Source of the DNA: Planctomycetota bacterium
GTDB taxonomy: Bacteria > Planctomycetota > UBA1135
Direction of reading: 5' to 3'
Assembly: GCA_030748415.1 (NCBI GenBank)
Contig: JASMMA010000008.1
Coordinates: 50,932-114,931, forward strand
Length of the DNA: 64,000 bases
How positions within the stretch are numbered: position 1 is the stretch's first letter; each line of letters starts with the position of its first letter. The position numbers and the translations under genes are program-made. Below the pieces are notes generated by a model that saw nothing but the letters and a program-made list of their open reading frames with translations, made no database searches and was not told where the DNA came from. Below are positions 52,225 to 60,981 of this stretch, in pieces.

Positions 52225-53761
52225 GGGCTGGCGCTTGGCGACACTCGCTCGCAATACGGCTTGGTTAACCGCCGCTAAGACTCTATCCGTTTCTATCTAC
52301 GCCCTTTTCGGGCTATTTCTGCCCCGTTTGGTCTCGATTGAAATCAACGGTCTCTACACCCTAATGAGCACCCTGCTTTTTTTTGGGAGTATGGCTGCTA
52401 CATTTGGTGTTCCAACCATTCTTGTTCGAACCATAGCAAGGGACCCCAAACAAGCTGGGCAAGTTTTTGTCGATGCTCGTCGCGCGCTGTTGTTGGGCGC
52501 AACGATCGCAGCGGTTTGTGTTTTGCTCTATATCCTTGGAGAAATGCTATGGCAGGGAAATGTTCAAACTGAGCGAATCATCCTCGGGATGCTTGTTTGT
52601 TGCATTATCTTTTGGGATGCCATGGGAGGGCTTGGAGAGGCCCTTTTCCAGGCGCACGAGGAAATGGTTTGGCCAGCATTGCTTGATGTTTTGACGGGCG
52701 TCTTGCGGGCCGGAGGCGCACTCGGAGTTCTTATATTTTTCCCTCACTGGGGTTTATTTGGAGTCTTTGCCACATTTCTTTTAGGGTCAATGATTCGCGG
52801 TTGGCTCCTTCCATTCCAGGCGCAAAAGCAGTTCCTTTCTTCGCAAGCAATAACTCCTTCCAGCAGAAATGCGCTCGCACTTTTACAGGAATCAATGGGG
52901 GTTGCCTTATTTAGAGTCCTGCGAATGCTGAGGAATCGGTTGGATTCCCTATTGCTCGGTATTCTTATTGTTCCCGTAGCAGGCTTTGCTTTGGTGGAGA
53001 CATCAGATTTGGCTCGCGGCCTCTATGGCCAAGGGATGCGTGTCGTGTTTGTTTTTCATGCATTCACCATGGCTCTGAATATGGCTGTTTTCCCACGCTT
53101 GACACGCCTTTCATCCGAATCTGAGGCAAACGAAAAATCTGCAGATGAAGCTAGATTCCAATTTAGCAGAGTGCTTCGCTATCAAGCATGGTGGTCTGCC
53201 CCTATGGCAACAGCCCTCTTTGTTTGGGCTGGTCCGGTGGCAGGGGTTTTCGGAGAAGAATACCGATTCGGAGTTGAAGGTATTTCTGGGACCACTGCCG
53301 ATGTTCTCCGCATTCTCGCAGCCGCCGTTCTTTTGGATTGTATCGGCGGGCCTGTTGGAATGTTAATGGTTGGAAGAAAGGAAATGGATAAGAAACTTCC
53401 TCTGTTTGGCCTCACTTTTGCGTTGAGTAGTGTTCTGCTGAACATCCTTCTGATTCCCCGTTGGGGAATAGTGGGAGCTGCTTGGGCATCTTTAGGCGCT
53501 GCTGCCGTTGAAGTCATCACGAAAGCTATTTGGACCAGCCGACTTCTTGGTTCCGCAAAGTACATGGCCGGTTCTTTGCCCTATGTTGCCCTTTCGATTG
53601 GTATTGCTTTTTGTTTCTCAATTGACCAGCTCAAATTGGCAGAGCGGCCTCTGTTGGGGGGCGTTCTTCTGCTGGCAGTCTATTTTTCCGCAACGTGGAT
53701 GTTTGGCTGGGTTGACTCAGGCATCACCGATAGGATTCGGAGAAGGATGAAAAATGTCTGA
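52217..53761 (+). CDS. wzx: Polysaccharide flippase (Wzx/MATE-like)
   Basis: 514 residues with about 12-14 transmembrane helices. The start is a TTG at 52217 overlapping the exonuclease gene. The N-terminus ARNTAWLTAAKTLSVSIYALFGLFLPRLVSIEINGLYTLM-type region, the RTIARDP loop and the C-terminal LNILLIPRWGIVGAAWASLGAAAVE match the polysaccharide_synt family. It would flip undecaprenyl-linked repeat units across the inner membrane for Wzy-type polymerisation. First gene of the exopolysaccharide run, overlapping the next gene by 8 bp. Confidence 0.9.
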   Translation: MVEGWRLATLARNTAWLTAAKTLSVSIYALFGLFLPRLVSIEINGLYTLMSTLLFFGSMAATFGVPTILVRTIARDPKQAGQVFVDARRALLLGATIAAVCVLLYILGEMLWQGNVQTERIILGMLVCCIIFWDAMGGLGEALFQAHEEMVWPALLDVLTGVLRAGGALGVLIFFPHWGLFGVFATFLLGSMIRGWLLPFQAQKQFLSSQAITPSSRNALALLQESMGVALFRVLRMLRNRLDSLLLGILIVPVAGFALVETSDLARGLYGQGMRVVFVFHAFTMALNMAVFPRLTRLSSESEANEKSADEARFQFSRVLRYQAWWSAPMATALFVWAGPVAGVFGEEYRFGVEGISGTTADVLRILAAAVLLDCIGGPVGMLMVGRKEMDKKLPLFGLTFALSSVLLNILLIPRWGIVGAAWASLGAAAVEVITKAIWTSRLLGSAKYMAGSLPYVALSIGIAFCFSIDQLKLAERPLLGGVLLLAVYFSATWMFGWVDSGITDRIRRRMKNV

Positions 53762-55442
53762 GTCTTCTAATCCACGCAATCCCAAGGGCTCTAAGGTAGT
53801 CTTTGTCGGCATCGATGGTGCTACTTGGGAAATAATTGAGCCCATGGTTCAAGAAGGTAAGCTCCCCAATCTTGCCGCAATGATGGAGAAGGGTTCTTGG
53901 GGCACTCTTCATTCAACGCTTCCACCCAATTCCTCACTTGCTTGGTCGAGCTTTCAAACTGGGGTCAACCCCGGAAAGCACGGCGTGTTCTTTTTCCGAG
54001 AACAGCGCCACGGCACATACGATAGGCCTGTTATTTCATTTGACTCTATTCAGGCTCCGACTATTTGGAAGCTTGCGAGTGATCACGAAAAAAAAGTTGT
54101 CTGTGCTTGGATGCCTCTGACTTACCCACCAGAAGAATTGAATGGTGTCACGATTGGCGGCTTGTTGACTCCGGACTCCGATGCCAAGTTTGTCCTGCCA
54201 CTTGAGAAGAGAGCCGAGCTTGAAAAAAAACATGGCCGAGTCCCATCCGACAATGAACCCGAGCGACTGTTTCATAGTTCAAACGAAACTCTTGCACTTG
54301 AAAGCTTGCTCGAGACTACAGATTTGATGACCGAAATCGGTATCGATCTTCTTGAGAGCGAGAGTCCCGATTTGTTTGCGCTTGTGTTTAGAGGCGTTGA
54401 TTTAGCCAGCCACCAGTCTTGGTGTTTCCAAGACCCAGAGTGGGCAAGGGCCAACCCGAAAATTGCAGCTGAACGCCGGAATTTATTGGGAATGGTTTAT
54501 GAAAAAGTGGATTCTGCATTGGGCGAGCTCCGCACCCGCGCTTTGGAGATTGACCCCGACACTGTCTTTTGCTGTTGTTCTGATCATGGCTTTGGGCCGA
54601 TTAGCTATCGGTTTTTTGTGAACCGTTGGCTGGTTGAAAATGGATACTTGGTTTTGAAAAAAACCGCACACCTAAAACGCATTCGTGCCACTATCCAGAG
54701 AAAATGGCATGGGCTACTTCGCCGAACGGGGCTTGCGCGCTGGTTGATGAATAGGGGGCAGAAGATATCTTTGGGGCCTGAAACCCTTTACCGAGATATG
54801 GTGGACTGGTCTCGCACTCGTGCTTGGTCGAGTTTCTCGGGTGGCGAAGACATCGTGCTTGTGAACTTAAAGGGTAGAGAACCTGAAGGAATCGTTGAGC
54901 CGGGCGATGAATACGAATCTCTTAGAGTTGAAATTCAGAGAGGACTCGAATCGATTCGTTCCCAAGATGGAACACAGATTATTTCAAAAGCGTGGAAGCG
55001 TGAGGACTTGTGGCATGGCCCACAACTCCACCTGGCTCCTGATATTCAATTTATCACTCATGAAACTTCTGTGAACTGTTCAGCTGACCCACTTCACTCA
55101 AGGGTTGTTGAACCTGCAGTTGAGGGCAGGCCAGCAATGCATCGCGTGAATGGAGTATTCCTGATTGAAGGCGCCGGCGTTGTGAAGTCCGGAAAATGTG
55201 AAGTTGAACATGAAATCGCGGACATGGCACCAACCATCCTTCATTTATTGGGGTTGCCCACCGAAGACACGATGGATGGAAAAGTAATGGAAAATTGTCT
55301 CAAAGATGACTGGAAGCTAGCCAACCCTATTTCTGTCCGCGAGGGTTTTGTTTCCCTCACCGCCCGCTCCACGGGGGATTCTTCCAGCCCCGACGATGAT
55401 CGCCTGATGGAAACCATGCGAGCTTTGGGTTATATGGAGTAA
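53754..55442 (+). CDS. Alkaline-phosphatase-superfamily enzyme in exopolysaccharide locus
   Basis: 562 residues with no signal peptide. Motifs are VFVGIDGATWEIIEPMVQEGKLPNL, LAWSSFQTGVNPGKHGVFFF, FRGVDLASHQSW, CCCSDHGFGPISYRFFVN and AMHRVNGVFLIEGAG, the full metal set of type I phosphodiesterase/pyrophosphatases. The protein ends with a helix and MRALGYME, an ending also seen in the homolog at 57521. Such enzymes recur in exopolysaccharide loci of several phyla, where a role in transferring or removing phospho-groups on lipid-linked sugars is suspected but not shown. AAGGA lies 8 bp before the ATG. Confidence 0.87.
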   Translation: MSESSNPRNPKGSKVVFVGIDGATWEIIEPMVQEGKLPNLAAMMEKGSWGTLHSTLPPNSSLAWSSFQTGVNPGKHGVFFFREQRHGTYDRPVISFDSIQAPTIWKLASDHEKKVVCAWMPLTYPPEELNGVTIGGLLTPDSDAKFVLPLEKRAELEKKHGRVPSDNEPERLFHSSNETLALESLLETTDLMTEIGIDLLESESPDLFALVFRGVDLASHQSWCFQDPEWARANPKIAAERRNLLGMVYEKVDSALGELRTRALEIDPDTVFCCCSDHGFGPISYRFFVNRWLVENGYLVLKKTAHLKRIRATIQRKWHGLLRRTGLARWLMNRGQKISLGPETLYRDMVDWSRTRAWSSFSGGEDIVLVNLKGREPEGIVEPGDEYESLRVEIQRGLESIRSQDGTQIISKAWKREDLWHGPQLHLAPDIQFITHETSVNCSADPLHSRVVEPAVEGRPAMHRVNGVFLIEGAGVVKSGKCEVEHEIADMAPTILHLLGLPTEDTMDGKVMENCLKDDWKLANPISVREGFVSLTARSTGDSSSPDDDRLMETMRALGYME

Positions 55443-55445
55443 TTC

Positions 55446-56702
55446 ATGAGCCGCCTTTTCCCATATTTCCTGACGCGCCCTCAGAACCTGCTCAGCGAGC
55501 CACAGATTGCCGATGCATTTCCAGCGAAGCGGCCCATGTTTATCGCTGGGGATCCGCGGCCTTGGGTTCCTGGTGCCCTGGAAATCCTAACCCGGCAAGG
55601 AACCCCTGCACTCCCTTGGAGCGAAAAGGGGGATTTGTTGTTGGCGCCTTGGCCTAGGCCGGGGGGAGAGACCCACAATCTTTGCAAAATATTAGGAGAC
55701 CTCCCTGCAACAACTCCCGTTTGTTTATACGAACGAGATGCCCCTCTTTTGCCAAACCTGATTGTCGAATCCAAAAATAATAACCCGAGCGATGAGCAAA
55801 GTCCTGAAGCCTGCCTGAGGCGGTTCCGCTCCGCGGTTCGTTCTTCTGGTTTAGGAGAGGCTGAAGCTTTGGTCTTTTTACCTGCTCGCCGCCTGAGTTT
55901 GATTTTGCGTGGTTCCCCATTGGCTACTTTCCAACCAGGGCCAAGCAAATCTCTTCAAAACCGGCGCTATCTCCACCACCTTTTGGATTACCAAAGGAGC
56001 CTTTCTTTACTTTCTGGTTTAGTTGAAAACAACTCTCTTGCCAGTTCTTCTGAAGAATTGCCTGCACCACAACGAGTCCTTGTCCTCGCGCCTCACTTTG
56101 ATGATGAATGCCTTTTATTCGGCCAACAGATTCTTAATGCAGCCCGTGCCGGTTCAGAAGTTCGCGTGGTTTGGATGACAGACGGAGGAAACGAATCATC
56201 CGTGCGCCATGCAGAGGGACTTGCCGCCCTCAAGGTGCTCGGCGTTGAAGACTCTGCATGTCTTCAGGCTCCCGAATCAAGGCTAACTGCCAAGGGTCCC
56301 TGGGTCTCTGAACTTCGGCGCCACCTGACCGAATTTTGCCCTCAAGAAATCATGCTTCCTTGGTGGCCTGATAATCATGTGGATCACTTTGAAGTGACTC
56401 GTGTACTGAAAGCTGCATGGCAGCCTAGATTGCAAGATTGCAACTTAAGGTTGAGCGGATTTTGGACCCCTTTACCTTTTGGAGAGTGTTGTCCACTTAA
56501 CCCAAAGGTAGCAGATGCACTTAAAACGCATAAGTCCCAACTGACTGGTGTTAATTACTTGCGGGTTTTTCAGGGTTTATCCTGTTGGCATGGTGATGGC
56601 CAGAGGGACATGTCCCGCTCGTGGCTCCTGCCCTCAAAAGAGTACTTTTCTGCTTTCCGCCGTTCAGGTGTTGGGAAGCGGCGATACCGAATAAACGCTT
56701 AG
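55446..56702 (+). CDS. PIG-L/LmbE-family deacetylase with extra N-terminal domain
   Basis: 418 residues. Residues about 208-400 are PIG-L: VLVLAPHFDDECLLFG (PHFDDE at 216-221, family PHPDDE) and WWPDNHVDHFEVTRV (HVDH at 311-314), the zinc-binding motifs. PIG-L enzymes remove acetyl from N-acetylglucosamine derivatives. Residues 1-205 form a separate domain with FIAGDPRPWVPGALEIL and RRLSLILRGSPLATF, which I do not recognise. It starts 3 bp after the phosphodiesterase-like gene. It probably deacetylates a sugar in the exopolysaccharide pathway. Confidence 0.85.
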   Translation: MSRLFPYFLTRPQNLLSEPQIADAFPAKRPMFIAGDPRPWVPGALEILTRQGTPALPWSEKGDLLLAPWPRPGGETHNLCKILGDLPATTPVCLYERDAPLLPNLIVESKNNNPSDEQSPEACLRRFRSAVRSSGLGEAEALVFLPARRLSLILRGSPLATFQPGPSKSLQNRRYLHHLLDYQRSLSLLSGLVENNSLASSSEELPAPQRVLVLAPHFDDECLLFGQQILNAARAGSEVRVVWMTDGGNESSVRHAEGLAALKVLGVEDSACLQAPESRLTAKGPWVSELRRHLTEFCPQEIMLPWWPDNHVDHFEVTRVLKAAWQPRLQDCNLRLSGFWTPLPFGECCPLNPKVADALKTHKSQLTGVNYLRVFQGLSCWHGDGQRDMSRSWLLPSKEYFSAFRRSGVGKRRYRINA

Positions 56703-56704
56703 GC

Positions 56705-57451
56705 TCAGTCTCCGCCAAATAATTGGTCGTAAACATCGGGTGAATTCATAATGGTTTGTTGACCCCATGAAATGCCGCGCAAGGTTTCGGATACCAAGCG
56801 AAGGTATTCACCATATTCGGATTTTCCGGTACGAAGGACAAAAAGGTAATCCCCTGGACGAACGAAGGGGATTTGGACAGGTGGGTCATCAAGGCTGGGG
56901 TCAAACAGTAAATCTAAGTTGTAGTTTCGAACCTGAGTTTTTCCTTTGACTTGCCTCGCAAGAACAATCCCAGTGGTGTCCCCTGCAGAAGAAATCCCGC
57001 CAGCCATTGCGATAATCTCTAGGACCGATGTATTGGGAGACTCCATAGGGAAAACACCGGGTTGGTTCACGGAGCCAAGCACAGTTACCTTTCTGAGCAT
57101 GCTCAGAGTAATGGTCAGGGCAATGGAAGGCTCGACTAATACTTCAGCATAAGCATCGGTTAGCTGGTTTCGCAGACTGGTCCAGGTGGTTTCCGGCCCC
57201 AAGGAAAGTGGTTCAATTAGATGGCATTTCAAAACGTCATCAGGCTCGACGATATAGGTGCGGCTCAAATCGGGATTGTCCCAAATGTCCACATCAATCT
57301 GGTCTCCGGGGCCAATGAAAAATTGCCCTCCCCTCATTTCATCAGTCAAGTTGTTGCCGCCAAAATTGGGGTCTGCTTCTAAGCCAATCCCATCTTTGAC
57401 AGGGTGGCTGCAGGCAACGAGCAGGAGCGGCATGAGGAGGTAGGGTTTCAT
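56705..57451 (-). CDS. wza: Polysaccharide export lipoprotein (Wza/BexD-like)
   Basis: 248 residues from the ATG at 57451. The lipobox is LLLVAC (Cys about 15). The poly_export domain has FFIGPGDQIDVDIWDNPDLSRTYIVEPDD and TLRNQLTDAYAEVLVEPSIALTI-type segments (SLRNQL...VEPSIALTITL). An SLBB-like domain follows (KVTVLGSVNQPGVFPME, VLEIIAMAGGISSAGD, VRPGDYLFVL). It forms the outer-membrane or periplasmic export channel for the polymer. It is on the opposite strand to the rest of the locus: 2 bp from the convergent PIG-L gene and 69 bp from the divergent phosphodiesterase-like gene. Confidence 0.92.
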   Translation of the reverse strand: MKPYLLMPLLLVACSHPVKDGIGLEADPNFGGNNLTDEMRGGQFFIGPGDQIDVDIWDNPDLSRTYIVEPDDVLKCHLIEPLSLGPETTWTSLRNQLTDAYAEVLVEPSIALTITLSMLRKVTVLGSVNQPGVFPMESPNTSVLEIIAMAGGISSAGDTTGIVLARQVKGKTQVRNYNLDLLFDPSLDDPPVQIPFVRPGDYLFVLRTGKSEYGEYLRLVSETLRGISWGQQTIMNSPDVYDQLFGGD

Positions 57452-57520
57452 TTGGGCTGTGAGGAACGGTATCGTTTCAATCGAGGCCTCGCCAGAGGAA
57501 TCCCTCGCAAGGGAAAACAG

Positions 57521-59137
57521 TTGACTAAACTCGCAATCATCGGAATTGACGGAGCAACTTGGGACATCATCCAACCGATGGTGGACGAAGGCGAACTGCC
57601 CCATATTGCAAAAATCATAGCGGAAGGTGCAAGTGGTAGTTTGGAATCTGAGATTCCACCCATTACGCCGCCCGCATGGACCTCCATGATGACGGGGCTG
57701 AACCCCGGAAAACATGGCATTTTCCACTTTATTCGCCGAGAGTTGGGCAGTTACAAGTGTCCATTAAACGAAAGTAGCCACTTTGCAGGCATGGACTTGG
57801 CATCTGTTTTGGGCCGCAAGGGTTGGTCCTCCGGTCTTTTTAATGTCCCGATGACCTTTCCGCCCATTCCAATAGAGGGCTGGGTAGTTTCCGGGATTCC
57901 ATGTCCACTAAACTCCAGCTCTCTTTTTTCAAAGCCAACCATGGAAGCTGAGTTTGCCGAGTTTTTGGGCCACCCGTATCGGGCTGATTTGAATTATTCC
58001 CCTTGGGACGGGGACACCGAACCCGAAAGCGAAAACCTAAAGCGATACGAATCTTTGCGTAAAGAACTCTTCGCGATTGAAAAAGATCGCCTGAACTTAC
58101 TTCCGATATTATTGAACAGGCATCCCGTTGATTTGTTTTTCACAGTGATTTCAATCACCGACAGATGTCAGCATTATTTTTGGAAATTTCAGGACCCCGC
58201 CCACGCAGGATGGTCAGAGGAAGGAGAAAAACTTTACAAAGAGGTCATTCGAGATTCATACCGCCTTGCCGATGAGTTTGTGGGCAAGGTTCGAAAGGAA
58301 GTCGGCCCATCGGTTCCTGTCGCTTTGGTCAGCGATCATGGGTTTGGTCCCCAAAACTGGGACTTCCATATTAATTGTTGGCTAGAAGAGCAGGACCTTC
58401 TTTTTAGAACTCCCACTCCGCGCTGGGTGTTTAAGTTTGAACCCTTAAGACGCGCGAAGGGTCTTCTGGGGAAAGTGGCAATCCCAAAAGTTCGTCGAAA
58501 ACGAAATGCGGACTTTAGCGATGTCGATTGGAGTCGAACCCGAGCCTTTTGTTCCCTTCATGGCATTTGCCTCAATCTAAGGGGGCGTGAGCCCGAAGGG
58601 ATTGTTTCTCAAGATGAAGCCGAAGACTTGTTGAATGAGATTCGGCACCGCTTGCAGAAGGTGCGCCTTCCCGATGGGTCCCCGGCGGTTGATTGGTTCG
58701 TTGACAACAATAAGACTTATAAAGGGCATCGGGTGGCCGAAGCCCCAGACCTTCAGTTTCAAATGGGCAAGCTTTCCTGTCTCGTGAAAGACGATTGGAA
58801 TGCCAGCGAGATTTTCTCAGAACGCCGCTTTGCTGCGGTTTCGGGAACGCATCGTTTTAATGGTATTTTTGCCCTAGCTGCACCAGGGGTGAAGAAAAGA
58901 AAAACCATCGACGGCATGCATATCCGAGACACAGCACCGACTCTTTTTCATTCGCTTCAGCTCCCTGTTCCCTCTTGGATGGAAGGAAAGGCCCACGAGG
59001 ACTTGCTTTCTAAACACAGGAAGGCGGTTATTGAAGAAGAGGACATACCTATCAATAATAGGGCCAAAGATGGGTTCGGCACTGAGGACTCCAGTGCCGT
59101 AGAAGAGTCTCTCCGCGCTCTTGGCTACTTGCAATGA
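57521..59137 (+). CDS. Alkaline-phosphatase-superfamily enzyme, second in exopolysaccharide locus
   Basis: 538 residues from a TTG at 57521, chosen because AAGGGA lies 8 bp upstream and the homologs begin with the same KLAIIGIDGATWDIIQPMV core. An upstream ATG would run into the opposing wza gene. Motifs are ITPPAWTSMMTGLNPGKHGIFHF, ISITDRCQHYFWKF, LVSDHGFGPQNWDFHIN and SGTHRFNGIFALAAPG. It ends in LRALGYLQ. It is a paralog of the genes at 49658 and 53754. It overlaps the GH39-like gene (ATGA), so the two are co-expressed. The reaction is not known for this group. Confidence 0.86.
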   Translation: MTKLAIIGIDGATWDIIQPMVDEGELPHIAKIIAEGASGSLESEIPPITPPAWTSMMTGLNPGKHGIFHFIRRELGSYKCPLNESSHFAGMDLASVLGRKGWSSGLFNVPMTFPPIPIEGWVVSGIPCPLNSSSLFSKPTMEAEFAEFLGHPYRADLNYSPWDGDTEPESENLKRYESLRKELFAIEKDRLNLLPILLNRHPVDLFFTVISITDRCQHYFWKFQDPAHAGWSEEGEKLYKEVIRDSYRLADEFVGKVRKEVGPSVPVALVSDHGFGPQNWDFHINCWLEEQDLLFRTPTPRWVFKFEPLRRAKGLLGKVAIPKVRRKRNADFSDVDWSRTRAFCSLHGICLNLRGREPEGIVSQDEAEDLLNEIRHRLQKVRLPDGSPAVDWFVDNNKTYKGHRVAEAPDLQFQMGKLSCLVKDDWNASEIFSERRFAAVSGTHRFNGIFALAAPGVKKRKTIDGMHIRDTAPTLFHSLQLPVPSWMEGKAHEDLLSKHRKAVIEEEDIPINNRAKDGFGTEDSSAVEESLRALGYLQ

Positions 59138-60981
59138 AGAAAATCCAACTAATCGTCTTTTCTGTTTTCATCCTTTTGCTTTGCTCGCCGAGTCTTTCGG
59201 GGCAGGCAAGCTCCACTGAATTTTTGGTCGATTTTTCTTCAACTACGAAATCGATTCCGCCTGGTATTAGTGGTGGAATAAACGACTTGTCCAATGCCAC
59301 TGGAGGAGTTTGGAAAGCCTGGTCGGATCAAGTTCGTCCTGAAGGGGGACTCGCTCGGATTTGGTTGAGTTATGTCATGGGGCCCTTAGCAAAACAAATC
59401 CAGGCTGGCCTTCATGCCAAGGAAGCTGGGTTGGGAGTTTTCTTAGTTGTGGTGGGTGCTCCTGAAAACCAAGGTGGTGGACATGACAAGGTTGGAATTC
59501 CCCCTCGAGACACTACCAAGTGGGCGAACCATGTCGCCAAAGATGTGGAGCGCCTTCTAGATGCAGGTGTTCCCGTTGAATACATTGAAATCTGGAACGA
59601 GCCAAACCTAGAAGGTCAATGGCTTGCTCCGATGGAAGAGTTCGCGACTTTTTTTGCGAAAGCCGGAAAGCAACTCCGCATGCTGTTGCCCCCCGGAATA
59701 AAGCTGGGTGGTCCTGGAATGGCAACTGCTGCAGGTGCAGCCCAAGGTCATTTTAAATCAATAGCCCAAGCCTGTGTCCGAGAAGGATTCAGTCCAGATT
59801 TCGTTTCTTGGCACTTCTATTCGAGTTACCCAAGCGATAATGAGCGTTGCGAGTTTGGGAAAAGACTCCAACTTATTTCAAAGGAAGCCGGATTGCCAAA
59901 GCCGGAAGTGATTCTGTCCGAGTGGAACATTGACCTTCCTCATCCGACGGCGCCCGAATGTGATGACCATCGGGCAGGTGTTTTTTATATTTCGATGAAT
60001 TCTTCACTGGCGCGGACCTCAGTAACACACAGTCTTTTCTTTTTCCTTCAAGATGGCTTCTGGGAGTCCAAAAAAGATTACGCTGGTGAATCTGTAGGAG
60101 TTTTTACTTTACGCGGCGGCCCGAAAGCTGTCCTAAACGGAATGCGTATGTTCCAAATCGCTGCAGAGTTTCCCCAAGTCCACGTTAAGCGACAATCTGC
60201 TCCATGGAATCTTACTTGTTTGGCCACTAGGAATGGGAACAAGGGCTACCTACTTCTTGCAAATGCCTTTGGCAGTGCAGAGAAGCGTGCCCATCACTAC
60301 GTGGATTGGGCGGGAGTTGTATTGTCTGACTACCACGGGAAAGATGCGCTAGTGCGTGGCTTTGTTTCAGGGAAACATGGAGTCGAAAAGTTGGGTGGCC
60401 CCAAGAAGGATCACTCAATTTGGAAAGAGGCAAAACGGCTTGTTCGGGAGACAATGTCAGAACAAAAGATGACCCACAGACCCGTAAGAGTTGGGTGGAA
60501 GGACGGGCCCGTTTCGGTTTCGAAAGTGTGGCGTTTAGATTCTCAACATTCGGATCCACGATTAAACCCAGCGTTTCGGGATTCATTTCAAAAGTGGGGG
60601 GTTGAGGGTCCGCAACGGGCAGCTGAAAGGGTATTGGAAGATCTTGAGAAATCGGGCCGAAGCAAAAAAGAGGTCAGCCAAGTACGCACTGCTCTCAATA
60701 AGCCAACTCCGTCTGAAATGCTGGACTCGGTTAGAAACCCTACTTCCGGATTGTCTCCATCTTTGATATCCGAAGTACAAGTAGCGATGAAGAAGCGCCT
60801 TCTTGAATTAAGAGAAGAGATTCCTCTCATGCTTGCAAAGCATCCGGGTGCTGCCCTTTCGGAGGTTGAAGTTTCTTCTCACCTTAAGTTTCAATCAAAT
60901 GGTCTTATGCTAGATTTGCCACCTTGGTCTGCTGTCCTCGTGGAACTTGATTGGGAAAATCCAGAAGGGGGTCGTGAATAA
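59134..60981 (+). CDS. Exported GH39-like glycoside hydrolase in exopolysaccharide locus (PslG-like role)
   Basis: 615 residues. A signal peptide ends near LSGQAS (26). The barrel has acid/base Glu156 in YIEIWNEPN, FVSWHFYSSYP and nucleophile Glu263 in VILSEWN. The beta-sandwich contains VWRLDSQHSDP, and between its halves lies a helical insert (about 495-570). It is a distant paralog of the proteins at 13003 and 17534. PslG of Pseudomonas, also GH39, is encoded in an exopolysaccharide operon and trims or releases the polymer; location here suggests a similar job. ATGA overlap upstream, 8-bp overlap with the ligase gene downstream. Confidence 0.86.
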   Translation: MKKIQLIVFSVFILLLCSPSLSGQASSTEFLVDFSSTTKSIPPGISGGINDLSNATGGVWKAWSDQVRPEGGLARIWLSYVMGPLAKQIQAGLHAKEAGLGVFLVVVGAPENQGGGHDKVGIPPRDTTKWANHVAKDVERLLDAGVPVEYIEIWNEPNLEGQWLAPMEEFATFFAKAGKQLRMLLPPGIKLGGPGMATAAGAAQGHFKSIAQACVREGFSPDFVSWHFYSSYPSDNERCEFGKRLQLISKEAGLPKPEVILSEWNIDLPHPTAPECDDHRAGVFYISMNSSLARTSVTHSLFFFLQDGFWESKKDYAGESVGVFTLRGGPKAVLNGMRMFQIAAEFPQVHVKRQSAPWNLTCLATRNGNKGYLLLANAFGSAEKRAHHYVDWAGVVLSDYHGKDALVRGFVSGKHGVEKLGGPKKDHSIWKEAKRLVRETMSEQKMTHRPVRVGWKDGPVSVSKVWRLDSQHSDPRLNPAFRDSFQKWGVEGPQRAAERVLEDLEKSGRSKKEVSQVRTALNKPTPSEMLDSVRNPTSGLSPSLISEVQVAMKKRLLELREEIPLMLAKHPGAALSEVEVSSHLKFQSNGLMLDLPPWSAVLVELDWENPEGGRE

